Shown: positions 1 through 9,325 of the stretch, in pieces
How the letters are laid out: the number at the start of each line of letters is the position of its first letter
How positions within the stretch are numbered: the first letter of the stretch is position 1
Notes under the pieces: model-generated
Seen by the model: the letters and a program-made list of their open reading frames with translations, nothing else
The model's database searches: none
What the model was told of the DNA's origin: nothing
Program-made: the position numbers and the translations under genes
Origin: Variovorax terrae
GTDB taxonomy: Bacteria; Pseudomonadota; Gammaproteobacteria; Burkholderiales; Burkholderiaceae_C
Length of the DNA stretch: 64,000 nt
Assembly (NCBI RefSeq): GCF_022809125.1
Contig: NZ_JALGBI010000003.1
Coordinates: 682,001-746,000 of the forward strand
Direction of reading: 5' to 3'

Positions 1-2
1 GC

Positions 3-254
3 GGCCTGCTGCTGGCCAACATGGTGCGGCTGCAGGCCACGCTGCTGACTTTTCTCGTGATCCCGGCCTTCGCCGCCGCCATCCTGGGCCGGCTGCACTC
101 GCTGCCGGCCACGGTGGCGGCGGGCCTGGGCATCGGCGTGCTGGAGGCCCTGGCCATCACGGTGCCCGGCTTCGCCGCCTACCGCACCGCCACGCCCTTC
201 CTGGTGGCGCTGGTGGCCATCCTGTTCTTCCGCAACACGGCCCGCAAGGCCTGA
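3..254 (+). CDS. livH: Branched-chain amino acid ABC transporter permease, C-terminal part (LivH-like)
   Basis: Only the last ~83 codons are in the window; the gene begins before base 1. The residues form hydrophobic membrane segments and end in FFRNTARKA, as expected for the C-terminus of a LivH inner-membrane permease. It is followed 14 bases later by a LivM-like permease and then two ABC ATPases, the standard livHMGF order. LivH and LivM would form the channel of an importer for branched-chain amino acids or related small acids. The assignment rests mainly on gene order, because the conserved permease loop is outside the window. Confidence 0.75.
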   Translation, partial: GLLLANMVRLQATLLTFLVIPAFAAAILGRLHSLPATVAAGLGIGVLEALAITVPGFAAYRTATPFLVALVAILFFRNTARKA

Positions 255-268
255 ACCGCCCGCAGCCC

Positions 269-1378
269 ATGTCGCTCGCTCCCTCCTCGTTCGCCGCCCT
301 GGGCACCGCCGCGCGCGCCGAGGCGGCCCCAGCGCCGCCCGATGCCGCGGCGCTGCACCGCGCGCTGGCCGGCGTGTCGCGCCAGGCCTGGCGCTCGCTC
401 GCCGTCATGGTGTGCGCGGTGCTGCTGTTTGGCCTGCTCGCGTCGTGGCTGGCCAATGCCTACTGGATCAAGACGCTGACCTCGGCGCTCGCGCTGTCGG
501 TGGCGGTGGCCGGCGTGGCGCTGCTGTACGGCCAGCTCGGCCTGGTGAGCCTGTGTCAGCACGCGCTGCTGGGTGCGGGCGGCTGGGTGGCGCTGCGCCT
601 GAGCCACGGCCTGCAGTGGCCGTTCGAGCTGAGCGTGCTGGCCGGCGGCCTGAGCGCGGCGCTGATCGGCATGCTGGCCGGCCTGCCGGCGCTGCGGCTG
701 CGCGGACTGTACCTGGCGCTGGTCACGCTCATGATGGCCGGCGGCTTCCAGGTGCTGGCGACGGCCATCGGTTTTCCCGACGGCGGCGCTGGCTGGCTCG
801 GCCGCATGATGGGCAGCGAGCGGCTGTTGATGCCGCGCCCGGCGCTGGCGCTGTCCGACGCGGCCTACCTGCGCTACACCGCCGCCTGGCTGGCCGCCGT
901 GCTGGCGCTGGTGGAGCTGCACCGGCGCACGCGGGCCGGCCGCTCCTGGGCGCTGATCCGGCGCGGCGAGGCGGCCGCCACGGCAGCCGGCGTCAACATC
1001 CTGCTGTACCAGACCTGGGCCTTCGGACTGGCGGGCTTCTGCGCCGGCGCCGGCGGCGCGCTGCTGGCCGGCGGCGTGGGCCAGCTCGACGGGCGCGCCT
1101 TCACGGCGGGCGACTCGGTGATGATGTTCGCGCTCAGCGTGGTGGGCGGCGCCTACCACTGGCTGGGCGCGGTGGTCGCGGGGCTGCTGCTGCGCGCCGT
1201 GCCGGCGCTGCTGACCGATTTCAACGTCAACGGTTTCCTGGCGCAGATCTTCTTCGGTGCGGCGCTGCTGCATGCGCTGGTCACGGCGCCCGGCGGCATC
1301 GCCGGGCAGTGGCTGGCGCTGGCCGGGGCGCTGGGGCACCGGCTGCGGCCGGCGGCGCAGGGGGAGGGGAGGCCATGA
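269..1378 (+). CDS. livM: Branched-chain amino acid ABC transporter permease LivM-like
   Basis: A 369-residue inner-membrane protein with about eight to ten hydrophobic segments. The family loop that contacts the ATPase is present (RTRAGRSWALIRRGEAAATA, about residues 215-240). The N-terminal ~45 residues are a non-membrane extension before the first segment. It is the second permease subunit of the importer whose LivH end lies just upstream. Its stop overlaps the start of the next gene as ATGA, so the two are probably translationally coupled. The true substrate cannot be read from the sequence; liv-type systems in this group also import amides, urea or aromatic acids. No periplasmic binding protein gene is visible, so it is presumably upstream of the window or elsewhere. 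Confidence 0.85.
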   Translation: MSLAPSSFAALGTAARAEAAPAPPDAAALHRALAGVSRQAWRSLAVMVCAVLLFGLLASWLANAYWIKTLTSALALSVAVAGVALLYGQLGLVSLCQHALLGAGGWVALRLSHGLQWPFELSVLAGGLSAALIGMLAGLPALRLRGLYLALVTLMMAGGFQVLATAIGFPDGGAGWLGRMMGSERLLMPRPALALSDAAYLRYTAAWLAAVLALVELHRRTRAGRSWALIRRGEAAATAAGVNILLYQTWAFGLAGFCAGAGGALLAGGVGQLDGRAFTAGDSVMMFALSVVGGAYHWLGAVVAGLLLRAVPALLTDFNVNGFLAQIFFGAALLHALVTAPGGIAGQWLALAGALGHRLRPAAQGEGRP

Positions 1379-2085
1379 TCCGAATCGAGAACCTCACGGT
1401 GCGCTTCGGCGGCGTGCGCGCCATCGACGCGCTGAGCGCCGAGCTGGCCGCGCCGGTGTGCGGCCTGATCGGGCCCAACGGCGCAGGCAAGACCACGCTG
1501 GTCAACGTGCTTAGCGGCCTGGTGTGGGCCGCCGAGGGGCAGGTGACGGTGGACGGCACCGAGCTCTTGGCGCTGCGGCCGGCGCAGCGCGTGCGCTTCG
1601 GGCTGCGCCGCTCGTTCCAGACCGAGCAGGTGGTCGAGGACCTGAGCGTGTGGGACAACGTGCAGGCCGTGCTCGACCACGTGCCGGCCGGCGCGGGCAG
1701 CGCCTTCGAGCAGGTGGCGCGCGTGCTCGGCCATGTGGGGCTGGCCGGCGCGGCCACGCGGGCGGGGGCGCGGCTCAACCTGTTCGAGCGCCGCATGGTG
1801 GAGATCGCCAAGGCGCTGGTGGGCCGGCCGCGCCTGCTGCTGCTGGACGAGCCCGGCGCCGGCCTGACCGAGCACGAGGCCATGCGGCTGCGCGAGGTGC
1901 TGCTCGGCATCCCGGCGTTCTGCGGCGCGCAGGTGCTGCTGATCGACCACGACGTGGACCTGATCGCCGACACCTGCGCCGAGACGCTGGTGCTGGACTT
2001 CGGGCGCCGGCTGGCGCTGGGCCCGACGCGCGAGGTGCTGCAGGACCCGGCCGTGCAGCGCGCCTACCTGGGAGCGGAAGCATGA
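1375..2085 (+). CDS. livG: ABC transporter ATP-binding protein LivG-like
   Basis: 236 residues starting MIRIENLTVRFGG. The Walker A motif is GPNGAGKTT (about residues 33-41) and Walker B is LLLLDEPGAG with the H-loop in LLIDHDVDL. The signature region reads LNLFERRMVEIAKAL instead of a clean LSGGQ, which makes it a somewhat degenerate LivG ATPase. The start was set at the ATG overlapping the livM stop (ATGA); open sequence continues upstream in frame but is the shadow of livM. It energises import together with LivF. Confidence 0.88.
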   Translation: MIRIENLTVRFGGVRAIDALSAELAAPVCGLIGPNGAGKTTLVNVLSGLVWAAEGQVTVDGTELLALRPAQRVRFGLRRSFQTEQVVEDLSVWDNVQAVLDHVPAGAGSAFEQVARVLGHVGLAGAATRAGARLNLFERRMVEIAKALVGRPRLLLLDEPGAGLTEHEAMRLREVLLGIPAFCGAQVLLIDHDVDLIADTCAETLVLDFGRRLALGPTREVLQDPAVQRAYLGAEA

Positions 2086-2819
2086 CGACAGTGATGGATG
2101 CTGGCGCAGGCAGGGAGCTGGAACTCGACCAACTGATGGTGCAGCGCGGCGGCAAGCCCGTGCTGCACGGCGTGAGCCTGCGCATCGCGCGCGGCGAGGT
2201 CACGGCCCTGGTGGGCGCCAACGGCGCCGGCAAATCGACCACCGTGATGGCGCTGGCCGGCGTGCTGCCGCTGAGCGCGGGCCAGGTGCGGCTGGACGGC
2301 CGGCCGCTGGCGCTGCGGCGGCCCGAGGCGGTGCGCGCGCAGGGCGTGGCGGTGGTGCCCGAGGGCCATCGCGTGCTGGGCGACCTGTCGGTGCAGGACA
2401 ACCTGCTGGCCGCCGCCACCGCGCTGCCGGCGCCGCAGGCGCGCGCCGCGGTGGCGGAGATGTTCGCGCTGTTCCCTGAACTGATGCCCAAGCGCGACAC
2501 GCCGGGCCGGCTGCTGTCGGGCGGGCAGAAGCAGATGGTCTGCATCGCGCAGGCGCTGGTGGCGCGGCCGCGCTATCTGGCCATCGACGAACTCTCGCTC
2601 GGCCTGGCGCCGGCCGTGGTGAAGCGGCTGGCCGGCGTGGTGCAGGCGGTGGCGCGCCAGGGCGTGGGCGTGCTGCTGATCGAGCAGTTCACCACGGTGG
2701 CGCTGGCGGTGGCCAGCCGCGCCTATGTTCTGGAGCGCGGGCGCGTGGCGTTCGAGGGCAGCGCGGCCGAGCTGCGCGCGCACCCCGAGATCCTGCACAG
2801 CAGCTATCTCGCGGCCTGA
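2082..2819 (+). CDS. livF: ABC transporter ATP-binding protein LivF-like
   Basis: 245 residues; the start ATG overlaps the livG stop as ATGA. Walker A is GANGAGKST, the signature is LLSGGQKQM and Walker B is YLAIDELSLGLAP, followed by LLIEQF. This is the LivF-type second ATPase that completes the livHMGF importer cassette. It ends 7 bases before the end of the convergent AraC-family gene, so that regulator is not co-transcribed with the transporter. Confidence 0.9.
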   Translation: MTTVMDAGAGRELELDQLMVQRGGKPVLHGVSLRIARGEVTALVGANGAGKSTTVMALAGVLPLSAGQVRLDGRPLALRRPEAVRAQGVAVVPEGHRVLGDLSVQDNLLAAATALPAPQARAAVAEMFALFPELMPKRDTPGRLLSGGQKQMVCIAQALVARPRYLAIDELSLGLAPAVVKRLAGVVQAVARQGVGVLLIEQFTTVALAVASRAYVLERGRVAFEGSAAELRAHPEILHSSYLAA

Positions 2820-2826
2820 GCGGGCT

Positions 2827-3819
2827 TCAGTGTGTGGTGAGGGATGAGGGCTGGCCGTCGCCGGCCTCGCCGCGTTGCAGGAACTCGCGCGGCGTGAGGC
2901 CGTAGCGTTCCTTGAAGGCGCGGCTGAAATGCGCCTGGCTGCTGAAGCCCCAGCGGAACGCGATCTCGGCGATCGACACGCGCGCGCCGCTGCTGGCGGC
3001 CTCGGCCAGCGCGTCGCGGCAGCGCGCCAGGCGGCTGTGCCAGATGTAGCGGTCCAGCGTGACGCCTTCCTCCTCGAACACGCGGTGCAGGTAGCGCTTG
3101 GAGCAGCGCATCTGCTCGGCGATGCGGTCCAGCGACAGCTCCGGGTCCACCAGGTGCGCCTGCACGTGCTGCTTGACGCGCGCGCGCAGCACGGCCGGCA
3201 GGCACACGTGCTCGCCGTAGGCGTTCTGGTGCGCGGCCAGCGTGGAGCTCAGCAGGCCGACGATGGTTTCCGACAGCGGCAGCCCGGCCGCGCCCGGCAG
3301 CGTGGGCAACTGGTCGGACAGCGAACCGAGGAACGAGGCCAGCAGGCGGAACAGGCCCTGCAACTGCACGTCGCCGATCTGCGAGGTGTGCAGGTTGGGC
3401 ACGGCGAAGCCCTGCAGCTTGGGCCGCGGGATCTGCACCACCAGGTGCTTGTAGCGGCGCGGGCTGTGGATGCAGTAGGGCTGGGCCGGGTCGTACAGGC
3501 TCCAGTCGGTGTGGCCGAGCGTGACGGTGGCGTCGCGCTGCATGATCTCGCTGCGGCCTTCGAGCTGCAGCAGCAGCTTGAAGTAGTCCGAGCCGTGGTC
3601 GCGCAGGTGGCGCGGCGGGCGCTCCACGTCGTTGCCCGAGGCGCTGATGCTGAACACGCGCAGCGGGCCGACCTGGTAGGCCTGCATCTGGGCCTCGAAG
3701 GCTTCGGGCTCCTCGCAGTGTGCGTCGAGGTGGCCGAAATAGCGCGTGACCGCCTCGCCCCAGCATTGGGCGCGTTCCTGAGGCAGGGCATGGCGGGTGG
3801 TGAAGTGGCGGGCGTCCAC
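2827..3819 (-). CDS. AraC family transcriptional regulator
   Basis: 330 residues. The C-terminal ~100 residues hold the two helix-turn-helix units of the AraC/XylS family: LSLDRIAEQMRCSKRYLHRVF, then SIAEIAFRWGFSSQAHFSRA with the ending YGLTPREFL. The N-terminal ~200 residues look like the AraC_binding_2 (FeaR/NphR/AlkR-like) effector domain. Such proteins usually activate catabolic operons on binding an aromatic or nitrogenous effector. It converges on the liv-type importer, whose substrate could be linked to its effector, but that is only inference from proximity. Confidence 0.9.
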   Translation of the reverse strand: MDARHFTTRHALPQERAQCWGEAVTRYFGHLDAHCEEPEAFEAQMQAYQVGPLRVFSISASGNDVERPPRHLRDHGSDYFKLLLQLEGRSEIMQRDATVTLGHTDWSLYDPAQPYCIHSPRRYKHLVVQIPRPKLQGFAVPNLHTSQIGDVQLQGLFRLLASFLGSLSDQLPTLPGAAGLPLSETIVGLLSSTLAAHQNAYGEHVCLPAVLRARVKQHVQAHLVDPELSLDRIAEQMRCSKRYLHRVFEEEGVTLDRYIWHSRLARCRDALAEAASSGARVSIAEIAFRWGFSSQAHFSRAFKERYGLTPREFLQRGEAGDGQPSSLTTH

Positions 3820-3945
3820 GATAGAACGGGCAGCGCTGCACGGTGCCGGCGCTGTGCCGATGATGAATATGTTAAGTAATTCATTGTCGGCGGCCGGCCC
3901 CGCTGCGGCGCTAGGGAAAACACCAGTCGGGCCGGGCGCGGCGGC

Positions 3946-4170
3946 TCAGGCCGAGGGCGGCGCGGGGGTGGCGGCCGTGGCGCAGGCGCGGCAGACGCAG
4001 GCCAGGCGGCGTGCCTCGGTCGGGATGCGTTCGAGCACCACGCGCTCGAAGCGCACCGTGGTGCACCAGCATGGCGGCTGCGGCTCGCCCGTGTCGCGCT
4101 GGCGCTGCATGGCGCAGTCGTTGGGCTGGCCGCACAGCGGGCAGCGGCGGGGATCGGGGGCGGTGGACAT
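3946..4170 (-). CDS. Small cysteine-rich CWC family protein
   Basis: 74 residues from the ATG at 4170 (MSTAPDPRRCPLCG). Cysteines occur as CPLCGQPNDC, then CWC, then ACVCRAC, a pattern that fits the cysteine-rich CWC family and suggests a small zinc-binding protein. An in-frame ATG 13 codons upstream exists, but the homologous pattern starts close to the chosen one. The function of the family is not known. Confidence 0.7.
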   Translation of the reverse strand: MSTAPDPRRCPLCGQPNDCAMQRQRDTGEPQPPCWCTTVRFERVVLERIPTEARRLACVCRACATAATPAPPSA

Positions 4171-4223
4171 GGCGGGACGGGGCTTCAGTGTAGGCCAGCG
4201 GGCCTGCACAGGCCCGTGAGGGC

Positions 4224-4290
4224 TTTTTTTGAATCAAATGGGCCTGATGTCCAGGCGGGGTGGTTCTTTGGTGCTATCAAAACGATAGTA
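4224..4290 (+). repeat. Dispersed AT-rich repeat, copy 1 (intergenic)
   Basis: A 67-bp copy of the dispersed family, just past the stop of the DUF1631 gene. It has a T-run, GGCC, the GTCCAGG core and a terminal hairpin, GCTATC-N5-GATAG. It is close to copy 8 at cinA: both carry a T-run followed by GAA, CAAAT and GGCC. Because it lies 2 bases beyond the stop codon, it could act as the 3' end hairpin of that transcript. Confidence 0.75.
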
Positions 4291-4291
4291 A

Positions 4292-6769
4292 TCAGGCGGC
4301 CTGCAGTTCGGCCGGCACCGAGGAAGGCCCGGCCGCCGGCTGGGCCAGCGCGTCGAGGGCGTGGGCCACCACCTCGTGCGCGTCCACCGGGCGCAGCAGG
4401 CGGTCGCGGATCAGGCGCTCGCAACTGCGCTTGGTCATGGAGTGGGGCTGGCCGCCATGGCTCACGAACATGAACAGCGTGCCCTTGGTGCTGGCCCAGA
4501 TCAGCTGGGCGCGCAGCCAGCGCCGCTTGGAGTACAGGTCGACCCAGCTGCCCTCGCGCAGCGACAGCAGGATCTGCCCCGGGTCCAGCGGGGCGTCGTC
4601 GCCGGGGCTGGCGGCCGGCGGCGCGTCGGGCAGGGCCGGGGCCAGCGCGGCCGCGACGGAGTCGTTGGGTATGGGGGCCAGCACGCCGAGGTCGGACGGC
4701 AGCGTGTCCTCGAAGCCGGCGGCATCGAGTTCCTGCGGGCCGAGCCAGGGCTGGCCGGCCGCCTTGGGGGTGCGCTGCTCGGCGGTGGCCATGGGCAGGT
4801 CTTCCGCATCCTCCAGCACCATCGCGGCGGATTCGAGCTCCATGGGGGCGGATAGCAGGTCCATCGAGGCCGATTCCTGCGCATCGCGCCGGCTCTTGGC
4901 GCGGCGCAGCTTGAGCACCGGGCGGTGCAGCTTCATCATGGCGTCGAAGAACGGCTGGTTCTCGCGCGGGTCCTGCCCCAGCAGGTCCAGCCCCGTGTGC
5001 AGGGTGCTCAGCATGCCGGGGATCATCTCGATCAGCCGCACGGGGCGGCGCAGGGTGACTTCCTTCTTCACGCTCCACAGCAGGTCGGGCACCACCGAGC
5101 CAAAGCCCTGCGGATCGATCTGGTTGTGGCGGTCGGTCAGCCGCGCGTGCGCCATCACCAGCGACCAGGGGCCGAACAGGAAGTCGAGCACCACGCCGGG
5201 CACGTTGTCGAGGTCGGTGCGCGAGCTGAGGTTCCAGGCGATCTGGTCGGCCATGGCCTGCCGCTCCTCGGCGAAGCGCATGGCCTGAACGACGTCGCCG
5301 TGCTGCTCGTGCTCCTGGCGGTCCTGCGCCGTCCACAGCGCGCCGAGCTGGCTCAGCGCCGTGGCGAAGGGCGAGGCATCCTCGATGCCCTCGACCTGGT
5401 TGAGCGTGTTGAACGACTCGGCGACGGGCTGGAAGAAGGCGGCGAATTCGGAGCTGAATTCGTCGTTGTACTTGAAGCTGCGCTGGGCCACCTGCTCCAT
5501 CAGGCGCCGGGCCGGATGGCGCTCGTCGCTGAGAAAGCGCGAGTCGACCATGGCCAGGCGCAGCAGCGAGGGCTCCAGCGCCACGATGGCCTCGCGCACC
5601 GGCACCAGCAGGCGCGGGTCCTGCGCCACCTGGTTGACGACCTTGCGCACCACCTCCAGGCCGAGCACCTGGCCCACGCGCGTGGCGTCCTTGCGCAGCT
5701 GGGTGCGCACCAGGGCCCGTTCGCGGGCGCGCCCGTAGACGCCCCAGATCTGCGAGCTGAGCTGGCTCAGCACGTCGACGAAGCGCGGCGGCCGGTCGAC
5801 CGCGGGCAGGGCCTGGTACTGCGGCGGCGGCTCGTCGAACCAGTCGTCCTGCGCGCTGTCGGGCGTGGCCTTCAGCGCGGCCAGTTCCTGGTCGACCGCC
5901 GCGTAGTACGAGGGCGCGAGCCCGTGCTGGGCATGGCCGCCGCCGTGGAACAGGAAGTCCTGGAACAGCGCGTCGTTGATGTCGTGGGCCGACAGGTCGG
6001 CGTACTGGGACGGCGGCTTGGCGCCAGCGCCCCCTGTGCCGGGGCCGGCCGCGCCAGGGGCCGTGCCAGGCGCGGTGCCGGCACCCGCCGGGCCCCGGCT
6101 GCCCACGCTGGCCGGGGCCTGCAGCACGCGGTAGCTGGCGGCGCGCACGTTGGCGCGCTTGAGCAGTTCGACCAGCCCCTCGTACAGCGCCTTGAGTTCG
6201 CGGCCCAGCGGCTCGGCCATGTGCCGGAGCCACAGGGCGCCGACGGCCGGCTCGGCCTGCGCCGCGCTGCCGATCAGCGTGCGCAGCACCTGCGCAAAGA
6301 TCTCGGGCCGCACCGGGTTGCGCTCGGGCGCCACGTTGGCGAGGCCCAGGGCCGAGCTGATCAGGGTGTCGAGCTCCGACAGCGTCTGGTCGACCACGGG
6401 CAGCACCTGCTGCAGCAGGCGCGAGGATTCGATGGCCTCCACCACCTGGGAGTCGTCCACCAGCGAGAACTTGCCTGCTCCGCTGCGGGCCGCCACCGGC
6501 GCTTCGGGCCGGGCCGGGGCCGGCTCGGCCGCGGCCGCCTGGAAGGCCGCCAGCAGGTCGCGCGGGTAGCGCTGGCCCCAGTCGGTTCGCTGCGCGAGCA
6601 GCTCGCGCCAGGCCAGTGCAAGCTCATTGCGCTCCGCTGCCTTGACACTCTTGTGTTCGGCCTGCTGCAGCACCGACACCGCATGGTCCACGCAATGCTC
6701 CAGCGCCGGTTTCGAGGCGGCGGCGGCGGCCTGGAAGCACTGCTGAAGAATGGGGGGATGCGAAGCCAT
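4292..6769 (-). CDS. DUF1631 family protein
   Basis: 825 residues from the ATG at 6769 (MASHPPILQQCFQ). The protein matches the pattern of the DUF1631 family (formerly thymidine phosphorylase-annotated) of betaproteobacteria: a helical N-terminal region, a low-complexity Pro/Gly/Ala linker (about residues 230-260), and a long conserved C-terminal half with stretches such as SRFLSDERHPARRLMEQ and a PilZ-like end (SLREGSWVDLYSKRRWLRAQL). No signal peptide or membrane segment is seen. In gammaproteobacteria a related protein modulates c-di-GMP signalling; here the role is unknown. Confidence 0.8.
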   Translation of the reverse strand: MASHPPILQQCFQAAAAASKPALEHCVDHAVSVLQQAEHKSVKAAERNELALAWRELLAQRTDWGQRYPRDLLAAFQAAAAEPAPARPEAPVAARSGAGKFSLVDDSQVVEAIESSRLLQQVLPVVDQTLSELDTLISSALGLANVAPERNPVRPEIFAQVLRTLIGSAAQAEPAVGALWLRHMAEPLGRELKALYEGLVELLKRANVRAASYRVLQAPASVGSRGPAGAGTAPGTAPGAAGPGTGGAGAKPPSQYADLSAHDINDALFQDFLFHGGGHAQHGLAPSYYAAVDQELAALKATPDSAQDDWFDEPPPQYQALPAVDRPPRFVDVLSQLSSQIWGVYGRARERALVRTQLRKDATRVGQVLGLEVVRKVVNQVAQDPRLLVPVREAIVALEPSLLRLAMVDSRFLSDERHPARRLMEQVAQRSFKYNDEFSSEFAAFFQPVAESFNTLNQVEGIEDASPFATALSQLGALWTAQDRQEHEQHGDVVQAMRFAEERQAMADQIAWNLSSRTDLDNVPGVVLDFLFGPWSLVMAHARLTDRHNQIDPQGFGSVVPDLLWSVKKEVTLRRPVRLIEMIPGMLSTLHTGLDLLGQDPRENQPFFDAMMKLHRPVLKLRRAKSRRDAQESASMDLLSAPMELESAAMVLEDAEDLPMATAEQRTPKAAGQPWLGPQELDAAGFEDTLPSDLGVLAPIPNDSVAAALAPALPDAPPAASPGDDAPLDPGQILLSLREGSWVDLYSKRRWLRAQLIWASTKGTLFMFVSHGGQPHSMTKRSCERLIRDRLLRPVDAHEVVAHALDALAQPAAGPSSVPAELQAA

Positions 6770-7045
6770 GGCGAAAAACGGTTGGCCCGAGTTTAAAAGG
6801 GGTGGATGGCGTTTGTGCCACAAAAGCGCCTGCGCGGGGCACTCTGTGCAATGGCGCCACGCTGCCGGGCCCAGGGAAGCAATACTTTGTTACGACTTGG
6901 GCGGGGTGGTGCGAAGGCCCTGACGCGGCGCGCGGCGCAGGGGAGCTGTGGGCGAAACCCCGACCGGAACGGACAGGGCGCCCATGGGCGCCCTGCTCAA
7001 TGTATCGAGGTGTATCCGCGGCGCCGCGCTCAGCCTGCCAGCCGC

Positions 7046-9289
7046 TCAGGCCTGGGCCTTGACCTTCAGCCGCCAGGCGTGCAGCAGCGGCTCGGTGTAG
7101 CCGCTGGGCTGCACCAGGCCCTTGAACACCAGGTCGGTGGCGGCCTGGTAGGCGGCGCCGCTGTAGTTGCCCGTCATGGGCTGGTACAGCGGGTCGCCGG
7201 CGTTCTGCTTGTCCACCACCTTGGCCATGCGCTTGAAGGTGGCGTTCACCTGGGCCTTGGTCACCACGCCGTGGTGCAGCCAGTTGGCGATGTGCTGGCT
7301 GCTGATGCGCAGCGTGGCGCGGTCTTCCATCAAGCCCACGTTGTGGATGTCGGGCACCTTGGAGCAGCCCACGCCCTGGTCGATCCAGCGCACCACGTAG
7401 CCCAGGATGCCCTGGGCGTTGTTGTCCAGCTCCTGCTGCTTCTGCTCGGGCGTCCACTTGTCCTGCTTGACCACCGGGATCTGCAGCAGGTCGGCCAGGA
7501 TGGCGTCGCGCTGGGCGTCGGCGTCGGTCTTCTCCAGCGTCTTCTGCACCGCGAACACGTCCACCTGGTGGTAGTGCAGGGCGTGCAGCGTGGCGGCCGT
7601 GGGCGAGGGCACCCAGGCGGTGTTGGCTCCGGCCTTGGGGTGCGCGATCTTCTGCTTGAGCATGTCGGCCATCAGGTCGGGCATGGCCCACATGCCCTTG
7701 CCGATCTGGGCCTTGCCGCGCAGCCCGCACGACAGGCCCACCAGCACGTTGCTCTTCTCGTAGGCGGTGATCCAGGGCGTGGTCTTCATGTCGCCCTTGC
7801 GCAGCATGGCGCCGGCCTGCATGGCGGTGTGCATCTCGTCGCCGGTGCGGTCCAGGAAGCCGGTGTTGATGAAGGCCACGCGGCTGGCGGCGGCGGCGAT
7901 GCAGGCCTTGAGGTTGACGCTGGTGCGGCGCTCCTCGTCCATGATGCCGAGCTTGACGGTGCTGTCGGCCAGGCCCAGCAGCTTCTCGACGCGGCCGAAC
8001 AGCTCGGCGGCGAACGCCACCTCGGCCGGGCCGTGCATCTTGGGCTTGACAATGTAGACCGAGCCCTTGCGCGAGTTGCGGATGCCCGCGACGCCATCGG
8101 CGGAGCTTCCCATCTGTTGGCCGTGGCCCTTTTGCAGGTCGTGCAGCGCGATGGCGGTGGTGACCACCGCATCCATGATGCCCTCGGGGATCTCGCGGGA
8201 GCTGCCGTCGGCGGCGGTGTAGAGGATGGCCGGGTTGGTCATCAGGTGGCCCACGTTGCGCACGAACATCAGCGAGCGGCCGTGCAATGTGACGCTGCCG
8301 CTGCCATTGGGCGCGGTGTAGGCACGGTCTGGGTTGAGGCCGCGGGTGAAGGTCTTGCCGCCCTTGGTGACCTGCTCGGTCAGCGTGCCCTTGAGGATGC
8401 CCAGCCAGTTGCCGTAGGCCAGCACCTTGTCGTCGGCGTCCACCACGGCCACCGAGTCTTCCAGGTCGAGGATGGTGGAGAGTGCGGACTCGATCACGAG
8501 GTCGCTCACGCCGGCCGCATCGGAGGCGCCGATCGGGGTGGCGCGGTTGATCTGCAGGTCCAGGTGCAGGCCGTTGTGCTGCAGCAGCACCGACGACGGC
8601 GCGGCGGCCTCGCCCTGGTAGCCGATGAACTGGGCGGCCTTGGCCAGTGGGGTGGTGGCGCCGTTCTTCAGCGTCACGACCAGTTGGCCGTTCTTCACCG
8701 CATAGCCGGTGGAATCGACGTGCGAGCCTTTCTTCAGCGGCGCGGTGCGGTCCAGCACGTGGCGTGCGTATTCGATCACCTTGGCGCCGCGCACCGGGTT
8801 GTAGCCCTTGCCTTTTTCGGCGCCGCCGGTCTCGGCGATGGCGTCGGTGCCGTACAGCGCGTCATAGAGCGAGCCCCAGCGCGCATTGGCGGCGTTGAGC
8901 GCGTAGCGCGCGTTCAGGATCGGCACCACCAGCTGCGGGCCGGCCTGGGCGGCCAGCTCGGCATCCACGTTCCTGGTGGTGGCGCGGGCCTTGGCCGGCG
9001 GCGGCACGAGGTAGCCGATCTTCTCCAGGAAGGCGCGGTAGGCCTTCATGCCGCGGGCGCCCTGGATCGGGCCGGGGTGGGCTTTGTGCCAGGCGTCCAG
9101 CTCGGCCTGCAGGCGGTCGCGCTCGGCCAGCAGGGCGATGTTCTTGGGTGCGAGGTCGGCCACGATGGCGTCGAAGCCTTTCCAGAACGCGGCGCTCTCG
9201 ACGCCGGTGCCGGGCAGCACCTGGTCCTCGATGAAGCGGTGGAGGTTGGACGCGACCTGGAGTCGGTGGATGGCGGTGCGGGCGGTCAT
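7046..9289 (-). CDS. glcB: Malate synthase G
   Basis: 747 residues, slightly longer than the usual ~723. It condenses glyoxylate with acetyl-CoA to malate in the cytosol. Recognisable family segments include the N-terminal [27 protein letters not shown], the [14 protein letters not shown] acid motif, [13 protein letters not shown], and [17 protein letters not shown] near the catalytic core. It lies 36 bases after a haloacid dehalogenase gene on the same strand, so the two are probably co-transcribed. About 275 bases of non-coding DNA separate it from the next gene downstream (6770-7045); I see nothing definite there. Confidence 0.96.
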   Translation of the reverse strand: MTARTAIHRLQVASNLHRFIEDQVLPGTGVESAAFWKGFDAIVADLAPKNIALLAERDRLQAELDAWHKAHPGPIQGARGMKAYRAFLEKIGYLVPPPAKARATTRNVDAELAAQAGPQLVVPILNARYALNAANARWGSLYDALYGTDAIAETGGAEKGKGYNPVRGAKVIEYARHVLDRTAPLKKGSHVDSTGYAVKNGQLVVTLKNGATTPLAKAAQFIGYQGEAAAPSSVLLQHNGLHLDLQINRATPIGASDAAGVSDLVIESALSTILDLEDSVAVVDADDKVLAYGNWLGILKGTLTEQVTKGGKTFTRGLNPDRAYTAPNGSGSVTLHGRSLMFVRNVGHLMTNPAILYTAADGSSREIPEGIMDAVVTTAIALHDLQKGHGQQMGSSADGVAGIRNSRKGSVYIVKPKMHGPAEVAFAAELFGRVEKLLGLADSTVKLGIMDEERRTSVNLKACIAAAASRVAFINTGFLDRTGDEMHTAMQAGAMLRKGDMKTTPWITAYEKSNVLVGLSCGLRGKAQIGKGMWAMPDLMADMLKQKIAHPKAGANTAWVPSPTAATLHALHYHQVDVFAVQKTLEKTDADAQRDAILADLLQIPVVKQDKWTPEQKQQELDNNAQGILGYVVRWIDQGVGCSKVPDIHNVGLMEDRATLRISSQHIANWLHHGVVTKAQVNATFKRMAKVVDKQNAGDPLYQPMTGNYSGAAYQAATDLVFKGLVQPSGYTEPLLHAWRLKVKAQA

Positions 9290-9325
9290 GAGAGGGTTCT
9301 CCTTGATGAGTCGATGCGATGGAAA

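Noticed and set aside
179..1339. 386-codon frame antisense to livM
   Set aside because: Arg/Gln/His-rich shadow of the permease gene, which has family motifs and correct gene order.
4925..6796. Long open frame antisense to the DUF1631 gene
   Set aside because: Low-complexity Gln/His/Arg/Ala-rich product typical of GC-rich antisense frames; no ribosome site.
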